From GCA-2862545 sp047609825 (GTDB lineage Bacteria; Myxococcota_A; UBA796; GCA-2862545), in assembly GCA_047609825.1 (NCBI GenBank), contig JBLFXJ010000384.1:1-7547 (forward strand): a stretch of DNA of 7,547 bases, written 5' to 3'. The notes below the pieces were generated by a model, which did no database searches, was not told the origin of the DNA, and was given only the letters and a program-made list of their open reading frames with translations. Shown in pieces: positions 1 through 5,910 of the stretch. Positions within the stretch are counted from its first letter, which is position 1, and the number at the start of each line of letters is the position of its first letter. Position numbers and translations under genes: made by a program.

Positions 1-1
1 G

Positions 2-124
2 AGCCCCTCCCTCGAGCTACTCACCCACCTCCAGGCCCGGATTCCGGCCCTGCGGGTGCCCTCCGTGATCGACCCCTCTCCCCTCACCCGCGCCCCGGAG
101 GGTCCGTCATGGACGTCTCGGTAG
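2..124 (+). CDS. nosD: C-terminal end of probable NosD (periplasmic copper-site maturation protein), partial
   Basis: Only the last 40 codons are present; the reading frame enters from the left edge and stops at TAG 122-124. The tail holds a short helix-like stretch (SLELLTHLQARIPALRVP) followed by VIDPSPLTRAP, which resembles the ends of NosD proteins, where a Pro-rich strand closes the protein. NosD is a periplasmic right-handed beta-helix (CASH-domain) protein that works with NosF and NosY to assemble the copper centres of nitrous oxide reductase. The identification rests mainly on position: the frame ends 16 bases inside nosF, and nosD-nosF-nosY is the usual order. No beta-helix repeat is visible in so short a piece, so another upstream nos gene cannot be excluded. 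Confidence 0.6.
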   Translation, partial: SPSLELLTHLQARIPALRVPSVIDPSPLTRAPEGPSWTSR

Positions 125-876
125 ACCGCCTGGTGGTCGACTTCGGCACGGTGTGCGCGCTCGATGGCGTGAGCCTCGACCTGCGCGCGGGCCAGGTCGC
201 CGTGCTCGCCGGTCCAAATGGCGCCGGCAAGTCCACCCTGCTCTCGGTGCTCCTCGGATTGATCGCGCCAGACCGCGGGGAGGTGCGGGTGAACGGCCGG
301 GTGGTGGCGTCGAAGGGTCGGCATGCTGCGCTCTGGGTGCGCGAACACCTCGGCTACCTGCCCGAATCGGTGCACTTCTCCGAGAACCTCTCCGGCCGCC
401 AGGTGCTGCGGTTCTTCGCGCTCGCCCGCGGCATCAAGTTCTCCCAGGTGGAGGACACGCTGGACCGCATCGGGCTGTCCAGGGCCGCGGGCCGGCGGGT
501 GGTGACCTACAGCCGGGGAATGCGCCAGCGCCTCGGACTCGGCGTCGCCATCCTGTCGAACCCCGAGCTCCTGGTGCTCGACGAGCCCACCGGCGGCCTC
601 GACCAGCAGGGCCTCGCGCTGCTGTGGGAGGTGCTCGACGAGTGGCGGGCGGCTGGGCGCATGGTGGTGATGTCGTCGCACGAGCTGGCGTTGGTGGAGC
701 GGCGGGCCGACCGGGTGCACGTGCTCGTCGACGGCAAGCTGCGCGCGAGCGGCACGCCGCCGGAGCTGCGCGAACAGTCCGGGCTGCCCACCGAGATGCG
801 CATCGGACCGGGCCTCGACGAGGTGTACGACGAACTTGTTCGGAGGGCCACATGGGACGTGTCGGAGCTGCTCTAG
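109..876 (+). CDS. nosF: NosF, ABC transporter ATP-binding protein for nitrous oxide reductase maturation
   Basis: This 255-residue protein is a complete cytoplasmic ABC ATPase. Walker A is GPNGAGKST (35-43). The Q-loop position carries PE (85-86), common in NosF-like ATPases. The signature is YSRGMRQ (134-140) in place of classic LSGGQ, as in many ABC-2 exporter ATPases. Walker B is LLVLDEP (154-160), the D-loop is GGLD (162-165) and the switch histidine is H191. It is known from the family that NosF hydrolyses ATP with NosY and NosD to drive a periplasmic step in copper-site assembly of NosZ. The ATG is supported by GGAGGG at 97-102, six bases upstream. It overlaps the preceding frame by 16 bases and the next gene by 25, so translation is probably coupled. 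The NosF assignment rather than a generic ABC ATPase depends on nosY and nosL downstream. Confidence 0.9.
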   Translation: MDVSVDRLVVDFGTVCALDGVSLDLRAGQVAVLAGPNGAGKSTLLSVLLGLIAPDRGEVRVNGRVVASKGRHAALWVREHLGYLPESVHFSENLSGRQVLRFFALARGIKFSQVEDTLDRIGLSRAAGRRVVTYSRGMRQRLGLGVAILSNPELLVLDEPTGGLDQQGLALLWEVLDEWRAAGRMVVMSSHELALVERRADRVHVLVDGKLRASGTPPELREQSGLPTEMRIGPGLDEVYDELVRRATWDVSELL

Positions 877-1652
877 TCCTCAATGAGCTCCAGGAGCGCG
901 GCCGCGACCGGTGGGTCGTGGTGGTCACCGGATTGTTCGCCATCCTCGCCGTCGGCATCGCCGCCTATGGGAGCGCTGCCGGGGATTCGGCGGCGGTGGT
1001 CACAGCGCCGAGCCTGGTCACCCTGGCCACCTTCCTCGTGCCGCTCGTAGCGCTGGTGCTGGGCCACGACGCGATCGTGGGCGAGCGGGAGCGCCACACC
1101 CTGGGGTTGCTGCTCTCCCTTCCCGTCCGCCGGGGCGAGGTGCTGCTGGCGAAGTACATCGGGCGGCTGCTCGCGCTGGTGCTCGCGGTGTCCCTCGGGC
1201 TCGGCTCCGCGTGCATCTTCCTCGACGCCGGGCAGCGCACCGTGGTGCTCAGCCTGCTGCCGCCCACGCTGCTGCTCGGGGCGGCCTTCCTGTCCATCGG
1301 CGTGCTCATCTCCACCAGCACCCGCCGGGTCGCGACGGCTGCGAGCCTCGCCGTGGCGATCTGGTTCCTCCTGGTGTTCATGTACGACCTGGGCCTGCTG
1401 GCGGTGCTCGTCGCCACCGACGGCGCCCTGTCCCAGGACGTGGTCGCCTGGGCCGTGATGCTGAACCCGGCCGGGCTGTACCGCACGGCCCTGATCGCAG
1501 CACTGGTCGGCGATTCGGCCCTCACCGACCTCGGCATGGCCGTCACCCTCCCGGGAATCCCGGCGCGAACCGCGATCTGGCTCGGGTGGATCCTGGTGCC
1601 CCTCGGAATTGGCGTCCTCCAGCTTGGGCGACGCAGGGCGGTGACCGCATGA
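852..1652 (+). CDS. nosY: NosY, ABC-2 type membrane permease for nitrous oxide reductase maturation
   Basis: The product is 266 residues. The reading frame is open far upstream inside nosF, but the ATG at 852 is preceded by GGAGGG (842-847) and gives a normal NosY length, so longer starts are rejected. Six hydrophobic segments are visible at about 20-40, 52-71, 103-124, 133-153, 162-189 and 238-258. The cytoplasmic stretch after the second (71-102: GHDAIVGERERHTLGLL, then LPVRRGEVLLAKY) is the typical ABC-2 permease pattern, where the family contacts its ATPase. WFLLVFMYDLGLLAVL (171-186) followed by LNPAGLYR (204-211) matches the C-terminal half of NosY. It should form the inner-membrane channel part of NosDFY. 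It overlaps nosF by 25 bases, and its TGA overlaps the nosL start in ATGA. Confidence 0.88.
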   Translation: MGRVGAALVLNELQERGRDRWVVVVTGLFAILAVGIAAYGSAAGDSAAVVTAPSLVTLATFLVPLVALVLGHDAIVGERERHTLGLLLSLPVRRGEVLLAKYIGRLLALVLAVSLGLGSACIFLDAGQRTVVLSLLPPTLLLGAAFLSIGVLISTSTRRVATAASLAVAIWFLLVFMYDLGLLAVLVATDGALSQDVVAWAVMLNPAGLYRTALIAALVGDSALTDLGMAVTLPGIPARTAIWLGWILVPLGIGVLQLGRRRAVTA

Positions 1653-2173
1653 TGGCGTTGTTCCTGGCTCTGGCCTGCGGTGGCTCCGGTCCGGGTGCGG
1701 TGGTGGACCTGGCGCCGGTGGCCATCGGCGAGGCGGAGTGCGGCGTGTGCGGCATGGTGGTGGGCGAGCAGCCATCCCCACGCGGCCAGCTCGTGTACCG
1801 CGACGGCAGCCACACCCAGGTGTGCAGCGTGGATGAGCTGCGCGCGCTCGCCGAATCCCCCGGGGCCCGGGGTCGGCCCGTCGCGGTCTACGTCGAGACC
1901 CTCCCCGCCGATCATGACTGGACCGCCGCGGACACCACCCCACAGCCCTGGTCTCCCGTGTCGGACGCCGCGTTCGTGTTCGGCGCCGAGCGGCCGTGGG
2001 TGATGGGCGTGCCAGTGCTCGCCTACGCCTCGCCGGAGGCCGCGGCTGCCGTCGCCGCCCGACTGGGAACCCACGCCGTGGACTGGGCGGCACTCGCATC
2101 CACCCCGGTGCCACAGATTCCGAACCAGGCCGGGTTCACCGGCCGCCACCCATCGACTGGAGAGTCCCCATGA
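1649..2173 (+). CDS. nosL: NosL, copper-chaperone lipoprotein for nitrous oxide reductase
   Basis: The product is 174 residues. It starts with a very short lipoprotein signal, lipobox LALAC with lipidated Cys10, so it should be anchored to a membrane facing the periplasm. The NosL hallmark CGVCGM is at 31-36. It is followed by QLVYRDGSHTQVCSVDELRAL (46-66 region, the family's strand plus Cys plus helix), a W-x-x-V-x-D-A-A-F-V-F-G block at 101-112, and PWVMGVPVLAYAS (116-128), equivalent to the conserved PMG...AF segment. NosL carries Cu(I) and hands it to NosDFY/NosZ during assembly. The start codon ATG 1649 lies in an ATGA overlap with nosY; ATG 1652 directly after it is an alternative that removes one Met. 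The last 25 residues are polar, Pro-rich and look dispensable. The signal lacks a basic residue, which is unusual. Confidence 0.87.
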   Translation: MMALFLALACGGSGPGAVVDLAPVAIGEAECGVCGMVVGEQPSPRGQLVYRDGSHTQVCSVDELRALAESPGARGRPVAVYVETLPADHDWTAADTTPQPWSPVSDAAFVFGAERPWVMGVPVLAYASPEAAAAVAARLGTHAVDWAALASTPVPQIPNQAGFTGRHPSTGESP

Positions 2174-2586
2174 GAATCGCAGCCGTGCTGTTCGCCCTGA
2201 TCGCCTGCGGCACCGAGCCCGCCGCACCCACGCCTGCACCGGCCCCGGCCAAGGCCGCCCCAGCCAAGGCGAAACCCGCGCCGGCGCCCGCTCCAGAAGC
2301 CGCAGCCGCGCCCGCCGGCGAGCCTGACGCCGCCGCCGGCGCGAAGGTGTATGGGCAGTACTGCGTCGCCTGTCACCAGGCCGACGGGTCGGGCATGAAC
2401 GGCATGCTCGCCGCCAACTTCAAGGAAGAAGGGCGCCTCGACAAGTCCGATGAGGAGCTGCTCACCAGCATCCGAGACGGCTTTCAGGGCAAGGTGGGCA
2501 TGATGCCGCCGTGGAAGGGCACGCTGACGCCCCAGCAGATGGTCGACGTGCTCGCCCATGTGCGCGCGACCTACGGTGAGAAGTAG
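2170..2586 (+). CDS. lipid-anchored monohaem cytochrome c (class I), nos operon electron carrier
   Basis: The product is 138 residues. A lipoprotein signal ends at LIAC (Cys13). An Ala/Pro/Lys-rich flexible linker covers about 17-52 and would act as a tether. The cytochrome domain follows, with haem motif CVACH (65-69) and a C-terminal GMMPPWKG (110-117), where Met111 or Met112 is the likely second iron ligand. The final helix MVDVLAHVRATYG is typical of small class I cytochromes c. The start is fixed by GGAGAG at 2159-2164 and by the ATGA overlap with nosL. Clade II type nos clusters often contain c-type cytochromes that pass electrons to NosZ, so this one is probably a donor to nitrous oxide reductase. 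The specific partner is inferred from the operon only. Confidence 0.88.
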   Translation: MRIAAVLFALIACGTEPAAPTPAPAPAKAAPAKAKPAPAPAPEAAAAPAGEPDAAAGAKVYGQYCVACHQADGSGMNGMLAANFKEEGRLDKSDEELLTSIRDGFQGKVGMMPPWKGTLTPQQMVDVLAHVRATYGEK

Positions 2587-2589
2587 CGG

Positions 2590-2604
2590 GCACGGGCACC
2601 GTGC
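2590..2604. terminator. small hairpin between converging genes, possible bidirectional terminator
   Basis: A perfect inverted repeat, GCACGG (2590-2595) and CCGTGC (2599-2604) with a three-base loop, lies in the 33-base gap between the stop of the cytochrome gene and the stop of the opposite-strand lipoprotein gene. The position suits a terminator serving both strands. No T-run follows on either strand, so a classical Rho-independent terminator is not shown. Confidence 0.35.
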
Positions 2605-2619
2605 GTCGACGGCAGCCCA

Positions 2620-3612
2620 TCAGGGGCAGCTCCAGTCCCAGATCTCGGTCCAGCGGGTGTCCGGCGCGCCGGCCTCGGTCGCGAACCCGTCCACCGAGAG
2701 CACCCGCCAGCCGTCGGCCAGGGTGGACTGGGTCTCCATGAGGCTCACGGTCTCGCCGAAGGCGCGCTCCTCGGTGCGGTAGCTCTCGGAATCCGGCGTG
2801 CGGTCCCAGCTCTGGAGCCGGTCCCACTTGCCATCGACATCGGCGTCCACCTCCTGGTACACGAGCCGATCCTCGTCGTCCACGCGGGAAATCTCGGACC
2901 AGTACAGCTCACCATCGTCCGGGGTGCCGAGCCACACCTCCTCGATCACCTCCCGCAGCTCATCCCCGCCCCAGGTATAGATCGTAGAGTCGTCAATGAT
3001 GCCGTTCAACCCTCGATCACACAGGATGGACCGTATGTGGTCGTCGTCGAGCCAGGCGTAGCTGCAGCGGGCGTCGTCGCTGCCGTCCACGCCCACGTCC
3101 TCGATGACCTCGACCAACCGCCCGGCGTCGTCGTACACGCCGCGGACCAACGAGTCGATATAGTAGCCGTCGGTCCATTCGGTGAGGGTCGTGGCCCACC
3201 GGCCGTCTTCATAGGTGGTCTGCACCACCACATCTGCGATGCCGTCACCTTCGAAGTCGTACTCGCCCAGCACCTCGTTGCCGTCGGCGTCGACCTCCCA
3301 GGACAGCACGTAGTCCCACGTGCCATCCCCCAACACATCCAGGCCGTAGAACTGCAGGATCTGGGTCTCGGGGTCCCACGCGCGCAGGGTCATGTCGGAG
3401 CTCAGCTCACCGGCGTGCATCTGTGCCGCGGCCCAGCACGCGTAGGGCACATCCGCGAGCAGCGGGTTCGGGTCGGGCGCCGTCACGGCGGTGTCGTCCA
3501 CCGTGACAAGCCCAGGCCACGAGCTCGCCGACGAATAGAGGTCCGGCTCGGGTTCACCCTCGTCGACGGTCGCAGCGCAACCCCAGAGCAGCACCAGCAT
3601 GATGTGTCGCAT
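2620..3612 (-). CDS. putative surface lipoprotein with Asp/Gly-rich repeats, function unknown
   Basis: The product is 330 residues. It begins MRHIMLVLLWGC, a short lipoprotein signal with the lipidated Cys at 12; Trp at the -2 position of the lipobox is unusual. Residues about 92-275 are built from imperfect units of roughly 28 residues. Each unit has the pattern D-x-x-x-D-G-x-x-D, then an aromatic-rich strand, then a turn and a hydrophobic strand ending in acidic residues. Clear units start near 92 (DVLGDGTWD), 119 (DFEGDGIAD), 172 (DVGVDGSDD), 199 (DRGLNGIID) and 256 (DADVDGKWD). The acidic loops resemble calcium-binding or YD-like repeat loops, so an extracellular beta-strand repeat protein is likely; ligand and role are unknown. 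The chosen ATG has AAAGGGG at 3626-3620 seven bases upstream; an in-frame TTG at 3618 is too close to that site. The gene is very acidic and converges on the nos operon. Confidence 0.75.
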   Translation of the reverse strand: MRHIMLVLLWGCAATVDEGEPEPDLYSSASSWPGLVTVDDTAVTAPDPNPLLADVPYACWAAAQMHAGELSSDMTLRAWDPETQILQFYGLDVLGDGTWDYVLSWEVDADGNEVLGEYDFEGDGIADVVVQTTYEDGRWATTLTEWTDGYYIDSLVRGVYDDAGRLVEVIEDVGVDGSDDARCSYAWLDDDHIRSILCDRGLNGIIDDSTIYTWGGDELREVIEEVWLGTPDDGELYWSEISRVDDEDRLVYQEVDADVDGKWDRLQSWDRTPDSESYRTEERAFGETVSLMETQSTLADGWRVLSVDGFATEAGAPDTRWTEIWDWSCP

Positions 3613-3616
3613 CCAC

Positions 3617-3763
3617 AATCCCCTTTGCGAGGAAGGTGCGCCGCGCGGGCTGTGTGTTCACGGCGGCTGGACCGTGGTGACCGCCGATGGCAAGTGGTCC
3701 GCCCAGTTCGAGCACACCATCCGGGTGACCACCGACGGCGCCGAGATCCTCACCCTCGCCTGA
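3617..3763 (+). pseudogene. map: remnant of a type I methionine aminopeptidase, C-terminal end only
   Basis: Frame 2 of this gap reads GGWTVVTADGKWSAQFEHT, then an IRVTTDGAEILTLA end, and stops at TGA 3761-3763. This matches the conserved end of type I methionine aminopeptidases (the DGWTV...SAQ(Y/F)EHT...G.EILT block), including the Glu of FEH, a metal ligand in the intact enzyme. Upstream, from 3617, NPLCEEG plus eight residues before GGW keeps the exact spacing of the enzyme's EPM-x-x-x-G segment, but the metal-binding Glu is Asn. Nothing before that matches, so the aspartate and histidine ligands are absent and the product cannot be an active aminopeptidase. The 3' 32 codons are clear; the part from 3617 to about 3664 is a weaker alignment. 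It lies opposite the leader and ribosome-binding site of the minus-strand lipoprotein gene. A short expressed peptide from ATG 3599 is possible, but no ribosome-binding site is seen. Confidence 0.72.
3620..3626 (-). promoter_or_regulatory. ribosome-binding site deciding the start of the repeat lipoprotein gene
   Basis: On the minus strand this reads AAAGGGG, seven bases before ATG 3612. It supports ATG 3612 over the in-frame TTG at 3618, which would leave only one base of spacing. It lies inside the aligned part of the methionine aminopeptidase remnant. Confidence 0.55.
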
Positions 3764-3781
3764 GGTGCCGCGCCTGGGCGC

Positions 3782-4567
3782 TCAACCGGGACGGGTGGCG
3801 AATGCCGCCTCGCCATAGGCGTCGAGCACGGCGCGCATGGCATCGACGGTCGCTCGCAGCTCGGGGTCGTCTACCGCAGGCGCCACCCGCTCGAGCAGGT
3901 CGTGCCACTGGCCCAGCTGCAAGCCCAGGGTCCACGGGTGTCCGGGAAGCACCGAGGATGGGCCCCGCGGGCACGGTCGCACCACGCCGGTGAGGGCCTC
4001 CACCCGGTCGCTGTGGTGGTGGATCGTGTAGGTGTCGTGGGCCTGGATGGCCGCTGCAAGGGGCGTGATCCCCTGAACCAGCAGTGCGGTGCGGCCGATG
4101 GGGTCGTCGTCCGCCAGGAGCGCGGCCCGGTCCACCATCCAGCCCGGCTCAGCACCCTCGAGGGAGTCGCCCAGCCCGGGCATGGGCAGGTCGACCCCCA
4201 GCGCATCGAGCACGCCAACGTGGGTGGCCAGGCCCTCCCGAAGCGTCGTCCAGTCCTCCCGAACCGCAGGGTCCAGCTGGCTCGCGTCGATGCCCACGGC
4301 CACGGCGTGGAGCGCGAACGGGAGCTGCAGCGCGGCGCGGGTGTAGGGGCAATGGGTCGACAGGATCTGCAGCGAGTGAGCGGTCTCCCGCGTGCGGTCG
4401 GGGCTCAAGCCGTGAACCGCCCGCGCGACCGAAACGATCGTGTCTGCCGACCCCTCGAGGTCGGCTGTGCTGGGCGCATCGGCCACGCAGTCGCACCCCG
4501 CGGCCTCCGGAGCTGCGTGCGCGGGGAGGCCACTGGCGGCGAACCACAGCAGCAGTGAACGAACCAT
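3782..4567 (-). CDS. exported helical protein of unknown function
   Basis: The product is 261 residues and I do not recognise the family. Residues 1-18 form a clear Sec signal peptide with a likely cut at AHA|AP. The mature part is predominantly Ala/Leu-rich helix with four cysteines (25, 27, 73, 199), a CDC pair close to the mature N-terminus, and a histidine cluster HHH at 183-185 after HDTYTI. Together these could bind a metal or form disulfides, but no known site is evident. The frame is open upstream to 4750, but ATG 4567 has GGGAG (4579-4575) seven bases before it and starts exactly at the signal peptide, so it is the real start. The gene is transcribed away from the ferritin-like gene, with a shared 170-base region. 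The downstream neighbour on the same strand is the repeat lipoprotein gene, about 170 bases away. Confidence 0.72.
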   Translation of the reverse strand: MVRSLLLWFAASGLPAHAAPEAAGCDCVADAPSTADLEGSADTIVSVARAVHGLSPDRTRETAHSLQILSTHCPYTRAALQLPFALHAVAVGIDASQLDPAVREDWTTLREGLATHVGVLDALGVDLPMPGLGDSLEGAEPGWMVDRAALLADDDPIGRTALLVQGITPLAAAIQAHDTYTIHHHSDRVEALTGVVRPCPRGPSSVLPGHPWTLGLQLGQWHDLLERVAPAVDDPELRATVDAMRAVLDAYGEAAFATRPG

Positions 4568-4611
4568 GGTGAGGCTCCCGGCGCATGCCCGCGGACGGCG
4601 GTTGCGTGCAG

Positions 4612-4644
4612 GACGTGTAGCGTGTGCTAGAAAAACTGCACGTC
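4612..4644. promoter_or_regulatory. imperfect inverted repeat in the divergent promoter region, candidate operator
   Basis: GACGTGTAG (4612-4620) and CTGCACGTC (4636-4644) are inverted copies that match at 8 of 9 positions (one G-T), separated by 15 bases that include the only A-rich patch (AGAAAAAC) of the 4568-4737 gap. The left arm also belongs to a short run of CGTG steps (4605, 4614, 4621). The position between two divergent genes suits a dimeric regulator binding both arms or an overlapping promoter. No convincing -35/-10 pair was found nearby, so exact promoter positions are not given. Confidence 0.4.
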
Positions 4645-4737
4645 TCGGGCTGTCGCGCCGGCTCGGACTGTTCGTTCTGCTCTCGCCAAATCGCCCGTCG
4701 CCACTACCCTGTGCGCACTGCCCCCCCCGGAGCCGCC

Positions 4738-5910
4738 ATGTTCGAGCCACGTCTCCGCACCTACCTCGTGGCTCTGAGCGCCCTCGCGGCGTCCACCGCC
4801 CGGGGAGAAGCGCCCGAAGAACCTTCGGTGTGCGACGTGGCCATGTACCCGGCCGACAGCGGCGAGCCCGAGACCTACGAGGGCTTCGTCAAGGTGGGGG
4901 CGGACGAAGACTGCCCCGACCTGGCGGATGTGCGCAACGTGAACGAGGGCTGCGCCTGCCCGACCCACCGCCTGCTCGAGGCCTGCGCCCTGGTGGACGA
5001 GCGCACCGTGGGCGGCGGCGGGTGCGCGGGGGTGGAGCCGGAGAAGAAGTGCACCTACGCGGTGGCCGGGGTGTCGACCGGCGCGTGCTGCGGGCGCCCA
5101 CTGCTCCGCGACGACGGGCACGCGGCGCTGGCCCCGGTCGTCTCCGGCGGCGGGTGGGCTGCCAACATCGCGGTGGACGGCGAGCTGGCGCCGGAGGCTC
5201 GCGCCGCGGTGGTCGCGTGGTGGCTCGAGGCTGCGCGCATGGAGCACGCCTCCGTCGCCTCGTTCGCCCGCGCCACCCTCGAGCTGATGGCCCTTGGCGC
5301 CCCGCCCGACCTCCTCCGTGACACCCAGCTCGCGGCCGCCGACGAGGTCGCCCATGCCCAGCTCTGCTTCGGGCTTGCGAGCGCCGTCTCGGGTCAGGCT
5401 CACAGGCCCGGCCCGCTCCCGGTGGACCGCCTTGCTGTACGCATCGATCCCGTCGCCATCGCCGTCGCCACAGCCCGCGAGGGCTGCATCGGGGAGACCC
5501 TGGCCGCAGTGGACGCCCACGCACGGCTGATCGGCGCCACCGAGCCCGCCGTCCGCCAGGTGCTGGAGCGCATCGTGGGCGACGAGTCGCGGCACGCAGC
5601 CCTCGCCTGGCGAACCCTGGAGTGGCTGCTCGCGGAGCATGGTGCGTCCGTACGGGAGGCGGTGGACGCCGTGTTCGCCGCAGAGCCCGCTCCGAACGCC
5701 GGTACTGTTGCGGTACCGAGCCATGGCGTGATCGACGCGCACCTGCGAGACCGACTCCAGGCCGATGCGCATCGCGACCTGGTGCGGCCCAGCTGGCTCG
5801 CTCTCCGCGCGGGCACCCCGGGGCACCGAGCCCCCACGGCTCCGGCGGCCGAAACAAGCGCCCCACCGATGCCGAGCCCGCGAGTGGAAGGTGATGATGC
5901 CGTTCGATGA
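4738..5910 (+). CDS. exported Cys-rich protein with ferritin-like di-iron domain
   Basis: The product is 390 residues. Residues 1-23 look like a signal peptide, with a likely cut near ARG|EAPEE. Residues about 30-120 form a Cys-rich region (Cys 32, 59, 72, 74, 83, 96, 105, 117, 118) that may be disulfide-bonded. Residues about 150-305 form a ferritin-like four-helix domain with candidate iron ligands: Glu169-His170 (MEHASVASF), DEVAH (202-206), Glu248 and Glu253 (EGCIGET) and DESRH (282-286). Paired E and ExxH motifs with this spacing are the ferritin/bacterioferritin pattern. The last 30 residues are Pro/Ala-rich tail. Similar Cys-rich plus ferritin-like proteins are, to my recollection, common in myxobacteria; substrate and reaction are unknown. 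The ATG is preceded by GGAG at 4729-4732; the frame reaches further upstream, but an ATG after the signal start fits best. Its end overlaps the next gene by 14 bases. Confidence 0.8.
   Translation: MFEPRLRTYLVALSALAASTARGEAPEEPSVCDVAMYPADSGEPETYEGFVKVGADEDCPDLADVRNVNEGCACPTHRLLEACALVDERTVGGGGCAGVEPEKKCTYAVAGVSTGACCGRPLLRDDGHAALAPVVSGGGWAANIAVDGELAPEARAAVVAWWLEAARMEHASVASFARATLELMALGAPPDLLRDTQLAAADEVAHAQLCFGLASAVSGQAHRPGPLPVDRLAVRIDPVAIAVATAREGCIGETLAAVDAHARLIGATEPAVRQVLERIVGDESRHAALAWRTLEWLLAEHGASVREAVDAVFAAEPAPNAGTVAVPSHGVIDAHLRDRLQADAHRDLVRPSWLALRAGTPGHRAPTAPAAETSAPPMPSPRVEGDDAVR
5887..5891 (+). promoter_or_regulatory. ribosome-binding site choosing among three start codons
   Basis: GAAGG here is followed by overlapping GTG 5891, ATG 5894 and ATG 5897. 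Only ATG 5897 leaves a normal five-base gap, so it is preferred. The site lies inside the 3' end of the ferritin-like gene, which suggests coupled translation. Confidence 0.5.

Noticed and set aside
134..140. Apparent loss of the ABC signature in NosF (residue positions 134-140)
   Set aside because: YSRGMRQ is a usual variant in ABC-2 and NosF-like ATPases, so it does not suggest an inactive protein.
153..851. Long upstream extension of the NosY frame
   Set aside because: It runs inside nosF and is Arg/Ala/Gly-rich without motifs. ATG 852 has its own ribosome-binding site and gives the normal NosY length.
965..2239. Minus-strand frame opposite nosY and nosL
   Set aside because: The composition is Arg/Ser-rich, there are no motifs, and well-supported genes lie on the other strand.
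3037..3993. Plus-strand 318-codon frame through the repeat lipoprotein gene and the gap
   Set aside because: It is antisense to a convincing lipoprotein gene, uses a different frame from the aminopeptidase remnant, and contains no recognisable domain.
4605..4626. Three CGTG steps as possible iterons or a CRISPR-like repeat
   Set aside because: The units are only six bases, uneven in spacing and too few to support an array or origin.
4568..4750. N-terminal extension of the exported helical protein
   Set aside because: The added 61 residues are Arg-rich and would bury the signal peptide; ATG 4567 has a good ribosome-binding site.
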